Assembly (NCBI RefSeq): GCF_028023675.1
Contig: NZ_JAQIOZ010000006.1
Coordinates: 62,001-126,000, forward strand
Direction: 5' to 3'
DNA from: Primorskyibacter aestuariivivens
GTDB lineage: Bacteria > Pseudomonadota > Alphaproteobacteria > Rhodobacterales > Rhodobacteraceae
Length of the DNA stretch: 64,000 nt
The position numbers and the translations under genes are program-made. The notes below the pieces were generated by a model. It made no database searches. It was not told the DNA's origin and saw only the letters and a list, made by a program, of their open reading frames with translations. Of this stretch, positions 44,960-57,773 are shown one piece after another; positions within the stretch are counted from its first letter, which is position 1; each line of letters begins with the position of its first letter.

Positions 44960-45310
44960 TCAGGAAATCACCCAGTCATCCTCGCCCGCCACTTCGCCCA
45001 TGGCGGTCCAGTCGGCGCGCATCCGGGCAACCTTCGTGTCGCCCCAGGTGCGGAAGACGATCTCGAACCCGGTTTCGGTCACTTTCTCGGACGACAGGTC
45101 GGCACGGATATTGGCGCTTTTGTCCATGTCCCAGAGTGAGAAGGACAATTGCACCACTGGAGGTGAGACAAAGGCTTCGGAAAATGTCACCGATTTGCGG
45201 ATCTCGCGCGGGCCTTCGCCGGTCCACATTTCACCACCGGAGGCGTAATGGGAAAACAGGATTTCCGTGCCCTGATCGACACCTAGCAATCCTCTTTGAA
45301 ACTTGCGCAT
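44960..45310 (-). CDS. H-type lectin domain protein
   Basis: 116 residues, largely beta. SHYASGGEMWTGEGPREIRK through RMRADWTAMGE matches the H-type lectin domain (discoidin/HPA fold that binds N-acetylgalactosamine-type sugars). No signal peptide is visible, so any secretion would need another route. Start ATG 45310 has GAGGAG directly upstream; ATG at 45322 lacks one. The gene lies between trpB and the atp operon terminator, so it has its own promoter in 45311-45379. Function is unknown; the lectins are sporadic in bacteria. Confidence 0.7.
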   Translation of the reverse strand: MRKFQRGLLGVDQGTEILFSHYASGGEMWTGEGPREIRKSVTFSEAFVSPPVVQLSFSLWDMDKSANIRADLSSEKVTETGFEIVFRTWGDTKVARMRADWTAMGEVAGEDDWVIS

Positions 45311-45379
45311 TGCGCTCCTCATCAACAACAGGGTCGACACTCCCTGTTTCAAATCAATCTTAATGTGACCTTAAACAAC

Positions 45380-45409
45380 AAAAAAGGGCACGCCCATGAC
45401 AGGCGTGCC
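45380..45409 (-). terminator. Terminator of the ATP synthase operon
   Basis: Minus-strand stem GGCACGCC/GGCGTGCC (plus positions 45387-45394 and 45402-45409) followed by a run of six T, 28 bp beyond the atpC stop. Confidence 0.92.
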
Positions 45410-45437
45410 GCGATTTCCTGTCCATGCTGCTGGACGA

Positions 45438-45875
45438 TCAGAGATTCGGTTGATTTGCCGAAAGTCCGATATGATCACCCATAGCGACCATATCAGCCAC
45501 CAGCTTGACCGCGTCGTCAACGGCGCCGTGATCGGCCTCGGCCGCTTCCTTGACCGCCTTGTGAGCGGCTGCCGCGTCGGCGATCATCTCGTCGAGATGC
45601 TCTTGGGTCATCTCGCTGCGCGGGATGGCGCGTTCGGCCAGCACGGACACACCATTTGCGCCGATTTCAGCGAAACCGCCGGTCACGACATATTCGGTGG
45701 TACCGGACGGGCCTTCGGCCTTGAGTACGCCGGGGCGCAGGGTGGTGATGGTCGGGGCATGATCGGCCATGGCCGTCATGTCACCATCCGCACCGGGGAT
45801 CTGAACCGCTGTCACCTTTTCCGAGGCAAGCATGCGCTCGGGGCTGACGAGGTCGAATTGCATTTCATCTGCCAT
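45438..45875 (-). CDS. atpC: ATP synthase F1 subunit epsilon
   Basis: 145 residues; rotor-stalk subunit that couples and can inhibit ATP hydrolysis. N-terminal [21 protein letters not shown] and [11 protein letters not shown] match the family beta-sandwich domain; a C-terminal helical hairpin follows. The ATG at 45875 follows AAAGGAGG at ideal spacing, so the upstream frame to 45914 is not used. Last gene of the operon, followed by the terminator. Confidence 0.95.
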   Translation of the reverse strand: MADEMQFDLVSPERMLASEKVTAVQIPGADGDMTAMADHAPTITTLRPGVLKAEGPSGTTEYVVTGGFAEIGANGVSVLAERAIPRSEMTQEHLDEMIADAAAAHKAVKEAAEADHGAVDDAVKLVADMVAMGDHIGLSANQPNL

Positions 45876-45931
45876 GTGTAGCCTCCTTTGGGGGCGGGGT
45901 GGGCGCGCGATCACTCACGCGCCCGAACCGC

Positions 45932-48248
<2,317 letters not shown>

Positions 48249-48263
48249 TGCCTCGTCCCTCCC

Positions 48264-49802
48264 TTAAGCGAAGTCTGCGGCGTATTCGTCGATCGCTGCT
48301 TTGAGCTTGTCCTCGGCATCACCCTTGATCTTGGGATCTTCGTTGGTGATCCAGTCGAGCACGTCGGAACGCTTGCCGCGCATGTGGTTCAGCAGACCTG
48401 CTTCCCAGCGGCCAACTTCCTTCAGGTCCACCTTGTCGAGGTAGCCTTTGGTGCCGGCATAGATGACGCAGACGATTTCCGCGTTGGTCAGCGGCGAATA
48501 CTGCGGCTGTTTCATCAGCTCGGTCAGGCGTGCACCACGGTTCAGCAGCTGCTGGGTCGCGGCGTCGAGGTCGGAACCGAACTGGGCGAAGGCTGCCATT
48601 TCACGGTACTGCGCGAGCGACAGTTTCACCGGACCGGCGACGGATTTCATCGCGTTGGTCTGGGCCGAGGAGCCCACACGCGACACCGACAGACCGGTGT
48701 TCACAGCCGGGCGGATACCCTGGTAGAACAGTTCGGTTTCAAGGAAGATCTGACCGTCGGTGATCGAGATCACGTTGGTCGGAATAAAGGCCGAAACGTC
48801 GCCGCCTTGGGTTTCGATGATCGGCAGAGCCGTCAGCGAGCCGCCGCCATTGTCTTCGTTCAGCTTGGCCGAACGTTCCAGCAGGCGGGAGTGGAGGTAG
48901 AAAACGTCACCCGGGTAAGCTTCACGGCCCGGCGGGCGGCGCAGCAGCAGGGACATCTGACGATAGGCAACCGCTTGCTTGGACAGGTCATCATAGATGA
49001 TCAGCGCGTGGCGGCCATTGTCACGGAAGTGCTCGGCCATCGCGGTCGCGGCATAGGGGGCAAGGAACTGCATCGGCGCCGGGTCGGACGCGGTCGCAGC
49101 CACAACGATCGAATAGTCGATCGCGCCGGATTCTTCGAGACGCTTCACCAGCTGCGCCACGGTGGAACGCTTCTGGCCCACAGCGACGTAGATGCAGTAC
49201 AGCTTCTTGCTCTCATCGTCGCCAGCGGCTTCGTTATAGGTTTTCTGGTTCAGGATCGCGTCCAGAGCAACGGCGGTTTTACCGGTCTGACGGTCACCAA
49301 TGATCAGCTCACGCTGGCCACGGCCAATCGGGATCATCGCGTCAACCGATTTCAGGCCGGTTGCCATCGGCTCATGCACCGATTTACGCGGGATGATGCC
49401 CGGGGCTTTCTGGTCGGCGATGGCGCGGTTGGCGGTCTTGATCGGACCTTTGCCGTCCAGCGGGTTACCCAGACCGTCAACAACGCGGCCCAGCAGTTCG
49501 TCGCCCGCGGGCACGTCCACGATGGCGTTGGTCCGTTTGACGGTGTCGCCTTCTTTAATGTCGCGGTCCGAACCGAAGATCACGATACCGACGTTGTCGG
49601 TTTCGAGGTTCAGCGCCATGCCCATGATGCCGCCCGGGAACTCGACCATTTCACCCGCCTGGATGTTGTCGAGGCCGTACACACGCGCGATACCGTCACC
49701 GACGGAAAGCACGCGGCCCACTTCGGCGACTTCGGCTTCTTGCCCGAAGTTCTTGATCTGGTCCTTTAGGATCGCAGAAATTTCGGCTGCTTGGATACCC
49801 AT
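48264..49802 (-). CDS. atpA: ATP synthase F1 subunit alpha
   Basis: 512 residues; non-catalytic nucleotide-binding subunit. P-loop GDRQTGKT at residues 169-176; conserved [14 protein letters not shown] and [32 protein letters not shown] region. The start ATG immediately follows the atpH stop (TAAATG), implying coupled translation. Confidence 0.98.
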   Translation of the reverse strand: MGIQAAEISAILKDQIKNFGQEAEVAEVGRVLSVGDGIARVYGLDNIQAGEMVEFPGGIMGMALNLETDNVGIVIFGSDRDIKEGDTVKRTNAIVDVPAGDELLGRVVDGLGNPLDGKGPIKTANRAIADQKAPGIIPRKSVHEPMATGLKSVDAMIPIGRGQRELIIGDRQTGKTAVALDAILNQKTYNEAAGDDESKKLYCIYVAVGQKRSTVAQLVKRLEESGAIDYSIVVAATASDPAPMQFLAPYAATAMAEHFRDNGRHALIIYDDLSKQAVAYRQMSLLLRRPPGREAYPGDVFYLHSRLLERSAKLNEDNGGGSLTALPIIETQGGDVSAFIPTNVISITDGQIFLETELFYQGIRPAVNTGLSVSRVGSSAQTNAMKSVAGPVKLSLAQYREMAAFAQFGSDLDAATQQLLNRGARLTELMKQPQYSPLTNAEIVCVIYAGTKGYLDKVDLKEVGRWEAGLLNHMRGKRSDVLDWITNEDPKIKGDAEDKLKAAIDEYAADFA

Positions 49803-50363
49803 TTATCCGACCTCTTTCATTGCATTCTGGAGGGAATTGAGCTTGGAGCGGATCGACGTGTCGATCATCTTCGAGCCCACCTTAACGACAAGACCGCCAA
49901 TGAGGCTTTCATCGACGGTCGCATTGATTTTGACTTCTTTGCCCACAGAGGACTTGAGCTGCGCGGCAAGCGCCTCGGCTTGTGCCGGGGTCAGGGCCTG
50001 CGCGCTGGTCACGTCAGCGGTCACTTCGCCCTTGTGCTCGGCAATCTTGGCGCGCAGTTGCGCGATCAGTTGCGGCAGCACGAAAAGGCGACGCTTGGAG
50101 GCCATCAGGCCCAGAGTCTGCACCAGCACGGGGCGCAGCTTCATCTTCTTGGCAATGGCAGTGATTGCTGCCCCCTGCGCTTCGCGCGAATAGAGCGGGT
50201 TACCGATCAGGTCGCGCAGCTCGGCACTGTCAGACAGCGCAGCGGCAAGGTCATCAAGATTGGTCTCAAGCTCATCGAGCTTTTTGTTCTCTTCGGCGAT
50301 CTCAAAGACCGCCGTGGCATAGCGCTCGGCAATGCCAGAGGAAATCGAAGCTGGTTCGGACAC
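49803..50363 (-). CDS. atpH: ATP synthase F1 subunit delta
   Basis: 186 residues; peripheral-stalk subunit that links F1 to the b subunits. The N-terminus [24 protein letters not shown] matches Rhodobacterales delta subunits. The GTG at 50363 is chosen over the upstream ATG at 50399 because it gives this N-terminus and GGAAGGG precedes it. First gene of the operon; the Fo genes are expected elsewhere in the genome, as is usual in this group. Confidence 0.93.
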   Translation of the reverse strand: MSEPASISSGIAERYATAVFEIAEENKKLDELETNLDDLAAALSDSAELRDLIGNPLYSREAQGAAITAIAKKMKLRPVLVQTLGLMASKRRLFVLPQLIAQLRAKIAEHKGEVTADVTSAQALTPAQAEALAAQLKSSVGKEVKINATVDESLIGGLVVKVGSKMIDTSIRSKLNSLQNAMKEVG

Positions 50364-50717
50364 GTCCACCCTTCCGACTATCTGGCCCCGATTTGCCACC
50401 CAGAAGGCGGGGTTCGGGGACGTTGGTTCGCCCCGAAATGGCTCGGGGCGTGAAAATCAGGGGGGATGTAGCAGAGCAATTGGAACCTCGCAACACACTT
50501 GGGTCACTTTGCGACCAAGTACATATCGAGCGTTTTCAATGACTTGCTGCGTGTGCGACCTAATGCGCTAGGCTCGTTGGCACAAAACAGACCAAAAAAC
50601 GTGATTTTTTACGATTCCTTATCACGTCAGCGCGGCATGCAATTGCATACAACAGTGCGGGTCAGCGCCACCTGCGCCTCCTGTTCCGCCCCGCTCCACG
50701 GCCAGCGGTATTGGCGT
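50364..50717. other. Intergenic region upstream of the ATP synthase operon
   Basis: 354 bp between atpH and the methyltransferase, both on the minus strand; it should carry the atp promoter. An imperfect inverted repeat CTTGGGTC ... GACCAAG at 50498-50519 would form a hairpin in the atp leader. The part from 50580 to 50640 is AT-rich (AAAAAACGTGATTTTTTACG). I could not pick a promoter or small gene with confidence. Confidence 0.4.
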
Positions 50718-51464
50718 TCAAACTGGCTTTGCCTCTTTCACCGGTTTGGGGCTGAGCACACCCAGCGGGTTGCGCACCCGGATGCGTTCGCCGGGGCCAG
50801 AGGGCGCCTGCACCCGTTTGGTCGCCTCAACCAGCAGCACGCCGCCTGCCATGACCATGCCAAAGCGCTGGCCAAAGCGTTCCGCCATGGCACCGGTCTT
50901 CATCCAGAAGCGTTTGGTTGACGGGGGCTGGTAGAGCGCCGCGGCATGGCGTTCAGGCATGAAGCCGTGAATGCGCAACTGGGTTTCCAGCTGTCCCTGC
51001 GAATAAGGACGGCCAAAGCCAAAAGGCGTCTTGTCGCTCCGTGACCAAAGCCCGGCGCGGTTGGGGACGATGAAGACAACCTTTCCACCCGGTCCCAGAA
51101 CCCGGTAGCATTCTTCCAGCAATTGCGACGGCCGTTCCGAGGTTTCCAGCCCATGCATGAGAACCAGTTTGTCGGCGCGCCCGGTTTCGATGGGCCAGAG
51201 CGTTTCCTCGCAAAGACAGGCCACATTGGGCATCCCGGCGGGCCAGGGCATGACGCCTTGCGGTCCGGGCATGAGCGCCATGACGCGGCGCGCATCGGCG
51301 AGATAGGGGCGCAGGAGCGGCGCGGCAAAGCCGAAGCCGATAACCGTCTGACCATGTGCTTCGGGCCAAAGGGTTAACAGCCGGTTGCGCACGGCACGTT
51401 GCGCGGCGCGGCCCAGCGCGCTGCGGTAATAGAAGTTGCGCAGGTCCTGTACGTCCAGATGCAT
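50718..51464 (-). CDS. Class I SAM-dependent methyltransferase
   Basis: 248 residues. The methyltransferase Rossmann motif I is degenerate ([15 protein letters not shown]), but motif region [37 protein letters not shown] and the C-terminal half fit the Methyltransf_11 fold. The substrate is unknown. It is divergent from gloB with 63 bp between starts, an arrangement often kept in Rhodobacterales, which suggests both may deal with methylglyoxal or a shared promoter, but this is inference. Confidence 0.8.
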   Translation of the reverse strand: MHLDVQDLRNFYYRSALGRAAQRAVRNRLLTLWPEAHGQTVIGFGFAAPLLRPYLADARRVMALMPGPQGVMPWPAGMPNVACLCEETLWPIETGRADKLVLMHGLETSERPSQLLEECYRVLGPGGKVVFIVPNRAGLWSRSDKTPFGFGRPYSQGQLETQLRIHGFMPERHAAALYQPPSTKRFWMKTGAMAERFGQRFGMVMAGGVLLVEATKRVQAPSGPGERIRVRNPLGVLSPKPVKEAKPV

Positions 51465-51527
51465 TGCGGTGCCGGGTCCTTTGGTCCAGACTTGACCCTC
51501 AATCTAGCAATGGAGCCGCGATTTACC

Positions 51528-52298
51528 ATGCCCCTTGAGCTTGTGACGATCCCCTGCCTGTCGGATAACTACGTTTACCTTGTCCATGACGAGGCCAGCG
51601 GTGACACCGCAGTGTTCGATGTCCCCGAGGCCGGGCCGATCCTTGAGGCGTTGAAGGCCCGGGGCTGGACGCTGAGCCATGTGTTCCTGACCCATCATCA
51701 CTGGGACCATGTCGATGGGCTTGGCGATCTGCTGGCTCAGGCCCCGGCAAAGGTGATCGGGGCCGCAGCGGATGCCCACCGACTGCCGCCACTCGATATC
51801 CAAGTGTCCGAAGGCGACAATATGATCATCGGAACCGAGCAGGTCGAAGTGCTGGAAGTGCCGGGTCATACCACGGGGCATGTGGCCTATTATATGGCGG
51901 GATCGGGCATTCTGGTGACCATGGACAGCCTGATGGCGCTGGGTTGCGGGCGGTTGTTCGAGGGCACGCCCGAAATGATGTATGCGTCGCTGCAGAAAAT
52001 GGCCGCCCTGCCTGCCGACACGCTGGTCTGTTCCGGGCATGAATACAGTGAAACCAACGCCCGTTTCGCGATGACTATTGAACCTGAGAATTCTGCGCTT
52101 ATCTCTCGAACAAACGCAATTGCAGAGGCCCGCGCGAACGGGCAGGCCACTGTTCCCACAACCCTTCAGCTTGAACTGGACACGAACCCGTTTCTGCGCG
52201 CCGACCAACCGGGGGTGCTACAGACGGTGGGCTTGCCCGGTTCCGATCCGGTCGCGGTTTTTGCCGAAATCCGCAAGCGTCGCGACAGTTTCAAATGA
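51528..52298 (+). CDS. gloB: Hydroxyacylglutathione hydrolase (glyoxalase II)
   Basis: 256 residues; metallo-beta-lactamase fold. Metal motif THHHWDH at residues 55-61 and the later VPGHTTGHVAYY, SGHEY and substrate-binding residues are intact. It hydrolyses S-lactoylglutathione to lactate and glutathione in methylglyoxal detoxification. The second metal loop reads TMDSLMALGCGRLFEG, a Rhodobacterales variant of the more common TGDTLF. The start at ATG 51528 gives the family N-terminus; ATG 51510 is an alternative. Confidence 0.94.
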   Translation: MPLELVTIPCLSDNYVYLVHDEASGDTAVFDVPEAGPILEALKARGWTLSHVFLTHHHWDHVDGLGDLLAQAPAKVIGAAADAHRLPPLDIQVSEGDNMIIGTEQVEVLEVPGHTTGHVAYYMAGSGILVTMDSLMALGCGRLFEGTPEMMYASLQKMAALPADTLVCSGHEYSETNARFAMTIEPENSALISRTNAIAEARANGQATVPTTLQLELDTNPFLRADQPGVLQTVGLPGSDPVAVFAEIRKRRDSFK

Positions 52299-52458
52299 TG
52301 CAAATCACGGCGCGATGTCACGGTTGCCAACATTTGTGACTGTCAAGAGGCAGAAAAAACTTGAAGCCCGGGACGGATCGACCAAACTTTAACCTTATGA
52401 GGCCATGGTTGGTGACGTTGCACAGACGCGCTGGCCCAGATCAGAAGGAGCACTTATC

Positions 52459-54789
52459 GTGCCTTCATTCTCAAACAGCTTGGAACAGGCGATCCATTCG
52501 GCGTTGGCGCTGGCCAACAGCCGATCCCACGAATTTGCGACGCTCGAGCACCTGCTGCTCGCGCTGATCGACGAGCCGGATGCGGCCCGTGTGATGAAGG
52601 CATGCTCGGTCGATACCGAGGAGTTGCGCCAGACGCTTGTCGAATATGTCGATGACGATCTGTCCAATCTTGTCACCGATATCGAAGGCTCCGAGGCGGT
52701 TCCGACAGCCGCCTTCCAGCGGGTGATCCAGCGCGCTGCGATCCACGTGCAAAGCTCGGGCCGGACCGAGGTGACCGGCGCCAATGTGCTGGTGGCGATC
52801 TTTGCCGAACGCGAATCCAATGCCGCCTATTTCCTGCAGGAACAGGACATGACCCGCTATGATGCGGTGAATTTCATCGCCCATGGCGTGGCCAAGGACC
52901 CCGCTTATGGCGAAGCGCGGCCCGTGACCGGCGCGCAGGATATGGACGAGGAAAGCCAGACGACCGAAACGGCGCAGGAGGCCGATCAAAAGGAAAGCGC
53001 GCTTGGTAAATACTGTGTGGACCTGAATGAAAAGGCCCGCACCGGCGATGTCGATCCCTTGATCGGGCGGTCCTCCGAAGTGGAGCGCTGCATTCAGGTG
53101 CTGTGCCGCCGCCGCAAAAACAACCCGCTTCTGGTGGGTGATCCCGGCGTGGGCAAGACCGCCATCGCCGAGGGGCTGGCGCGCAAGATAGTCAGCGGCG
53201 AAACCCCCGAGGTTCTGGCCGAGACCACCATCTATTCGCTCGATATGGGCGCGCTTCTGGCGGGCACCCGTTATCGCGGTGATTTCGAAGAGCGGCTCAA
53301 GGCCGTGGTGAACGAATTGGAAGAGCATCCCAATGCGGTGCTGTTCATCGACGAGATTCACACAGTCATCGGTGCTGGTGCCACTTCCGGCGGGGCGATG
53401 GATGCGTCCAACCTGCTGAAACCTGCTTTGCAGGGCGGCAAGCTGCGCACCATGGGCTCCACCACCTACAAGGAGTTCCGCCAGCATTTCGAGAAGGACC
53501 GCGCGTTGGCCCGCCGGTTCCAGAAGATCGACGTGGTGGAACCGACTGTCGAGGATTCGGTGAAGATCCTGAAAGGGCTGAAACCCTATTTCGAGGATCA
53601 CCATTCGGTGAAATATACCGCTGACGCGATCAAGACCGCCGTGGAACTGGCCGCGCGCTATATCAACGACCGCAAGCTGCCGGACAAGGCCATCGACGTG
53701 ATCGATGAGGCCGGGGCGGCACAGCATCTGGTCGCGGAAAGCAAGCGGCGCAAGACCATCGGCACCAAGGAGATCGAGGCCGTGGTGGCCAAGATCGCCC
53801 GTATCCCGCCGAAAAACGTCTCCAAGGACGACGCCGAGGTGCTCAAGGATTTGGAGAAGAGCCTCAAACGCGTGGTCTTTGGGCAGGACAAGGCCATCGA
53901 GGCGCTGTCATCAGCGATCAAACTGGCCCGTGCGGGTTTGCGCGAGCCGGAAAAACCCATCGGCAACTACCTGTTCGCCGGCCCCACCGGCGTGGGCAAG
54001 ACCGAGGTCGCCAAGCAATTAGCCGATACGCTGGGTGTGGAACTGCTGCGATTCGACATGTCGGAATACATGGAGAAACACGCGGTCTCGCGCCTGATCG
54101 GCGCGCCTCCCGGCTATGTCGGCTTTGATCAGGGCGGGCTGCTGACCGATGGTGTGGACCAGCATCCGCATTGTGTGCTGCTGCTCGACGAGATCGAAAA
54201 GGCGCATCCGGATGTCTATAACATCCTTCTGCAGGTGATGGATCATGGCACGCTGACCGATCACAACGGGCGCACGGTGGATTTCCGCAACGTGATCCTG
54301 ATCATGACGTCCAATGCGGGCGCCGCCGAACAGGCCAAGGCCGCCATCGGTTTCGGTCGCGACCGCCGCGAGGGCGAGGATACCGCCGCGATCGAGCGGA
54401 CCTTCTCGCCGGAATTCCGCAACCGTCTGGATGCGGTGATCAGCTTTGGCGCGCTGCCGAAAGAGGTCATCCTGCAGGTGGTCGAGAAATTCGTGCTGCA
54501 GCTTGAGGCGCAGCTCATGGATCGCAACGTGACCATCGAATTGACCAAACCCGCGGCCGAATGGCTGGCCGACAAGGGCTATGATGATCGCATGGGCGCG
54601 CGCCCGCTGGGACGCGTGATCCAGGAGAACATCAAGAAGCCGCTGGCCGAGGAATTGCTGTTTGGCAAGTTGGCCAAGGGCGGCGTGGTCAAGGTCACGG
54701 TCAAGGATGGCGAGCTGAAGCTTCAGCTGTCCGGCCCGGACAAACCGCGCCTGACTGGCAAGAAGCCGCCGCTGCTGACGGCGGAATGA
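52459..54789 (+). CDS. clpA: ATP-dependent Clp protease ATP-binding subunit ClpA
   Basis: 776 residues. N-terminal Clp repeat domain ([26 protein letters not shown]), two AAA+ modules with P-loops GDPGVGKT at 227-234 and GPTGVGKT at 508-515, and the C-terminal [13 protein letters not shown] sensor/arginine region. It unfolds substrates for ClpP. The start is GTG 52459, preceded by AGAAGGAG at suitable spacing and encoding the standard [12 protein letters not shown]-terminus. ClpS, its usual adaptor, is not adjacent in this window. The stop overlaps the M23 peptidase gene by 4 bases. Confidence 0.96.
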   Translation: MPSFSNSLEQAIHSALALANSRSHEFATLEHLLLALIDEPDAARVMKACSVDTEELRQTLVEYVDDDLSNLVTDIEGSEAVPTAAFQRVIQRAAIHVQSSGRTEVTGANVLVAIFAERESNAAYFLQEQDMTRYDAVNFIAHGVAKDPAYGEARPVTGAQDMDEESQTTETAQEADQKESALGKYCVDLNEKARTGDVDPLIGRSSEVERCIQVLCRRRKNNPLLVGDPGVGKTAIAEGLARKIVSGETPEVLAETTIYSLDMGALLAGTRYRGDFEERLKAVVNELEEHPNAVLFIDEIHTVIGAGATSGGAMDASNLLKPALQGGKLRTMGSTTYKEFRQHFEKDRALARRFQKIDVVEPTVEDSVKILKGLKPYFEDHHSVKYTADAIKTAVELAARYINDRKLPDKAIDVIDEAGAAQHLVAESKRRKTIGTKEIEAVVAKIARIPPKNVSKDDAEVLKDLEKSLKRVVFGQDKAIEALSSAIKLARAGLREPEKPIGNYLFAGPTGVGKTEVAKQLADTLGVELLRFDMSEYMEKHAVSRLIGAPPGYVGFDQGGLLTDGVDQHPHCVLLLDEIEKAHPDVYNILLQVMDHGTLTDHNGRTVDFRNVILIMTSNAGAAEQAKAAIGFGRDRREGEDTAAIERTFSPEFRNRLDAVISFGALPKEVILQVVEKFVLQLEAQLMDRNVTIELTKPAAEWLADKGYDDRMGARPLGRVIQENIKKPLAEELLFGKLAKGGVVKVTVKDGELKLQLSGPDKPRLTGKKPPLLTAE

Positions 54790-55739
54790 TCCGCGCGGCC
54801 TGCGCCGCTGTTTTTGTCGCCTCGGCCCTTCCCGCAGGGGCCGGGGCGTTTTCATTGTCGCTCCCCATTGATTGCGATTTGGGGGCAACTTGCTACATCC
54901 AGCAATATGTTGATCATGATCCCGGCCCGGGCGCACGGGATTTTACCTGTGCCGGGCTTACCTATGATGGTCACAAGGGCACCGATTTCGGCATTCCCAC
55001 GCTACAGGACATGGCGCGCGGCGTGACGGTGCGTGCCGCTGCGCCCGGTGTTGTGCGCGGGGTGCGCGACGAGATGGAAGACCGCATCTATAAAGGCCGT
55101 GATCTTGGTGGCCGGGATTGTGGCAATGGCGTCGCGATCCGGCATGAGAACGGCTGGGAGACGCAATACTGCCACCTCAAGCGCGGCAGCGTGACGGTTC
55201 AACCAGGTCAGCGTGTCGAGGCCGGTGCGCAGCTTGGGCTTGTGGGCCTGAGCGGGCGGACGCAGTTTCCGCATCTGCACCTGTCGGTGCGGCGGGATGG
55301 TCAGGTTGTTGATCCCTTTTCACCCGATGGGGGCGCGGCCTGTGGATCGGATCGGGACCTTTGGGATGTGGCGCCGGTGTATCAAGCGGGCGGGGTGCTG
55401 GATCTTGGGTTTTCGGATCGCATCCCATCCTATGATGCGGTCAAGGCGGGGACCGCCAATGATACGGTTCTGACGCCGGGCGCGGCCGCGCTCGTCGGAT
55501 ATGGCTATGCCTTTGGCGGTCGCGCCGGGGATGTGCTTCGGATCGAGATCGACGGGCCGGGCGGGTTCACGCATCGCGGCAATGCGACGCTTGAGAAAGA
55601 CCAGAGTCTGTTTTTCCGGGCTTCCGGCCGCAAACGCCCCGATGGCGGATGGCGGGCGGGCCGGTATGCCCTCATGGTCAGCCTGCTCCGTGGGGGCGAC
55701 GTGATCAGTACGCGGCGCATGGAAATGGTTCTGGAGTGA
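54786..55739 (+). CDS. Exported M23 (LytM-type) peptidase
   Basis: 317 residues. A signal peptide ([20 protein letters not shown] before AFS) sends it to the periplasm. The catalytic zinc site has H63 and D67 in GHKGTDFG, and HLH at residues 163-165. Four or more cysteines in the mature protein may form disulfides. It would cut peptidoglycan cross-links. The C-terminal 120 residues form an extra beta domain of unknown role. Coupled to clpA by an ATGA overlap, a notable pairing of a cytoplasmic unfoldase with an exported hydrolase. Confidence 0.9.
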   Translation: MIRAACAAVFVASALPAGAGAFSLSLPIDCDLGATCYIQQYVDHDPGPGARDFTCAGLTYDGHKGTDFGIPTLQDMARGVTVRAAAPGVVRGVRDEMEDRIYKGRDLGGRDCGNGVAIRHENGWETQYCHLKRGSVTVQPGQRVEAGAQLGLVGLSGRTQFPHLHLSVRRDGQVVDPFSPDGGAACGSDRDLWDVAPVYQAGGVLDLGFSDRIPSYDAVKAGTANDTVLTPGAAALVGYGYAFGGRAGDVLRIEIDGPGGFTHRGNATLEKDQSLFFRASGRKRPDGGWRAGRYALMVSLLRGGDVISTRRMEMVLE

Positions 55740-55771
55740 ATGCTTCGGCGCATTCGCATGAAAAGATTTGA

Positions 55772-55786
55772 GAACATTTAGCGAAC
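55772..55786. promoter_or_regulatory. LexA (SOS) box of imuA
   Basis: GAAC-ATTTAGC-GAAC, an exact match to the alphaproteobacterial GAAC-N7-GAAC LexA site, ending 16 bp before the imuA start. Confidence 0.8.
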
Positions 55787-55802
55787 ATATATAATCAGCG
55801 GC

Positions 55803-56441
55803 ATGAGTCTCCCCGCTGCCCTCCTGTCCCGCGCGCCGCATCGCGACAAGCCGCTGCTCTCGGTCATGGGAGAGCTGTCGCTGGCACGTATGCGCGTGCA
55901 TGAGCTCTGTGGTCAGGCGCGGCGCACATTGGCGCTCTGGATCGCGGGCGCGGTGCAGCGGGCCGAGGCCGGGCCGGTGATCTGGGCCGCACCGGCATGG
56001 GAGCCGGACGGGCTTTTTGCGCCGGGGATGGCCGCGCTGTGCCAGCCCGAACGCTTTCTCTTTGTCCATGCCCGCCGCCCCGAGGATATCCTCTGGACGC
56101 TGGAAGAGGTGCTGCGCTCGGGCGCGGTGCCGCTGGTGGTGGGCGATTTGCCGGGCTTGCCAACGCTCACGCAGGTGCGCCGCATGCATCTGGCGGCGGA
56201 AACCGGCGCGGCGGAGCTGGGCGGCGCGCCGCTGGGGCTGTTGCTCACACCGGGGGCCGAGGGGGGCGCGCCGGGGGGGGAAAGCCGCTGGGCGCTGGAC
56301 CCGGCGCATCGTCCCGGGGCCGAGCGCTGGCGGCTGACCCGGCTGCGCGCGCGCACCGCCCCGGTCAAGGGTTGGGATGTGGCGATGGGCAGCACCGGGG
56401 CCGTCGTGACATCCGCGCGCGACACTGCGCGCCCGGGATAA
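55803..56441 (+). CDS. imuA: ImuA-like SOS mutagenesis protein, stand-alone
   Basis: 212 residues related to ImuA/SulA/RecA-like proteins. The recognisable parts are LARMRVHELCGQARRTLALWIAG, PVIWAAPAWEPDGLFAPGMAAL and the PERFLFVHARRPEDILWTLEEVLRSGAVPLVVGDL segment resembling the RecA core without a functional Walker A. Family knowledge: ImuA acts with ImuB and the DnaE2 polymerase in error-prone repair under LexA control. A perfect LexA box precedes it. Unusually, imuB and dnaE2 do not follow; an MFS gene begins 93 bp downstream. The last 40 residues are rich in charged and Ala residues and may be disordered. Confidence 0.8.
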   Translation: MSLPAALLSRAPHRDKPLLSVMGELSLARMRVHELCGQARRTLALWIAGAVQRAEAGPVIWAAPAWEPDGLFAPGMAALCQPERFLFVHARRPEDILWTLEEVLRSGAVPLVVGDLPGLPTLTQVRRMHLAAETGAAELGGAPLGLLLTPGAEGGAPGGESRWALDPAHRPGAERWRLTRLRARTAPVKGWDVAMGSTGAVVTSARDTARPG

Positions 56442-56534
56442 AACGGTCAGTCGCGCGACACGGCCCCCGAAACCGACGACATCCGTCGAAAACCGGCAAG
56501 CATTGCCGCCCGGGGCTGCAAGGTTGGGCGCATT

Positions 56535-57761
56535 ATGCGCATGTTGATCTCTTTTGCCGCCCTGTTCCTGTCCGTGATCCTGCTGCAGCTCTCATCCGGG
56601 GCTGTGGCGCCTCTGGACGCGCTCTCGGGGCTGGCGCTGGATTTCAGCACCGCGCAGATCGGGCTTCTGGGCTCGGCACATTTCGTGGGCTTTTTCATCG
56701 GCTGCTGGTGGGCGCCGCGGCTGATGGGGGCGGTGGGCCATTCGCGGGCCTTCGCCGCCTTTACCGCGCTGGGTGCGATCGGGCTGATCGCCCATATGAT
56801 GTGGGTTGATGCCTATGCCTGGGCGGTGATGCGCATGGCGACGGGGCTTTGCGTGGCGGGCAGCTACACGGTGGTCGAGGCCTGGCTTCAGGCCAAGGTC
56901 ACCAATGAGACGCGCGGGCGCACCATGGCGCTCTACCGCGTGGCGGATATGGGCGGATCGCTGGTGGCGCAACTGATGATCGGCGTGCTGGCCCCGGCGG
57001 CCTATGTCTCCTACAACCTGCTGGCCATCCTGTGCTGCGCGGCGCTTCTGCCGCTGGTCCTGACACGGCAAAGCCCGCCCGAGATGCCCGCCGCGCCCCG
57101 GCTGCGCCCGATGCTGGCGGTCCGACGCTCGCCGCTGGCGGCTGCCGGTGTGCTCGTGGCGGCGCTTTCGGGGGCGTCCTTCCGCATGGTGGGTCCGGTC
57201 TATGGCACGCAGGTCGGGCTGGCGGTGGAAGAGATTGCCACCTTCCTCGCGGCGTTTGTTCTGGGGGGCGCGCTGGCCCAATACCCGGTGGGCTGGATCG
57301 CGGACAAGTACGACCGGCGCTGGGTGCTGATCTGGCTGTCGGTGGCGGCCATGGCTTCCTGTGCGCTGACGGCCGGGCTGCAGGAGGGCGGGACAGTCAC
57401 CATCCTGTTGACAGCGGGGGTGTTCGGGCTGACCACCTTTCCGATCTATTCGGTGGCCGCCGCCCATGCCCATGACTTCGCCGAGGCCCATGAACGCGTC
57501 GAACTGTCCGCTGCGCTGATGTTCTTTTATGCGCTGGGGGCCATTGCCGCGCCTCTTGTGGCGTCGGTTCTGATGAATGCCTTTGGCCCGCTGGCGCTCT
57601 TCGGTTTGATCGCCGCGGGCCACGCCGCCCTTGTGGTGTTCGGCCTGCTAAGGATGCGCGCCCGTCCAGTACCCCAAGACAAGACCAATTACGTCTACGC
57701 GCCGCGCACCACGTTCCTTATCGGGCGGCTTCTGGGCGCATCACGGGACAAGAAGGACTGA
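56535..57761 (+). CDS. MFS transporter, YcaD-like
   Basis: 408 residues with about 12 spans. The loop 2-3 region lacks a clear motif A, but VEAWLQAKVTNETRGRTMALYRVADMGGS resembles the YcaD/TsgA branch, and WIADKYDRRWVLIW supplies the matching motif between TM8 and TM9. The first hydrophobic helix begins at the ATG. The substrate is unknown. It may be co-transcribed with imuA, but the 93-bp gap and lack of a promoter signal leave that open. The C-terminal tail is hydrophilic and basic. Confidence 0.85.
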   Translation: MRMLISFAALFLSVILLQLSSGAVAPLDALSGLALDFSTAQIGLLGSAHFVGFFIGCWWAPRLMGAVGHSRAFAAFTALGAIGLIAHMMWVDAYAWAVMRMATGLCVAGSYTVVEAWLQAKVTNETRGRTMALYRVADMGGSLVAQLMIGVLAPAAYVSYNLLAILCCAALLPLVLTRQSPPEMPAAPRLRPMLAVRRSPLAAAGVLVAALSGASFRMVGPVYGTQVGLAVEEIATFLAAFVLGGALAQYPVGWIADKYDRRWVLIWLSVAAMASCALTAGLQEGGTVTILLTAGVFGLTTFPIYSVAAAHAHDFAEAHERVELSAALMFFYALGAIAAPLVASVLMNAFGPLALFGLIAAGHAALVVFGLLRMRARPVPQDKTNYVYAPRTTFLIGRLLGASRDKKD

Positions 57762-57773
57762 GCCGGTCCTTCT

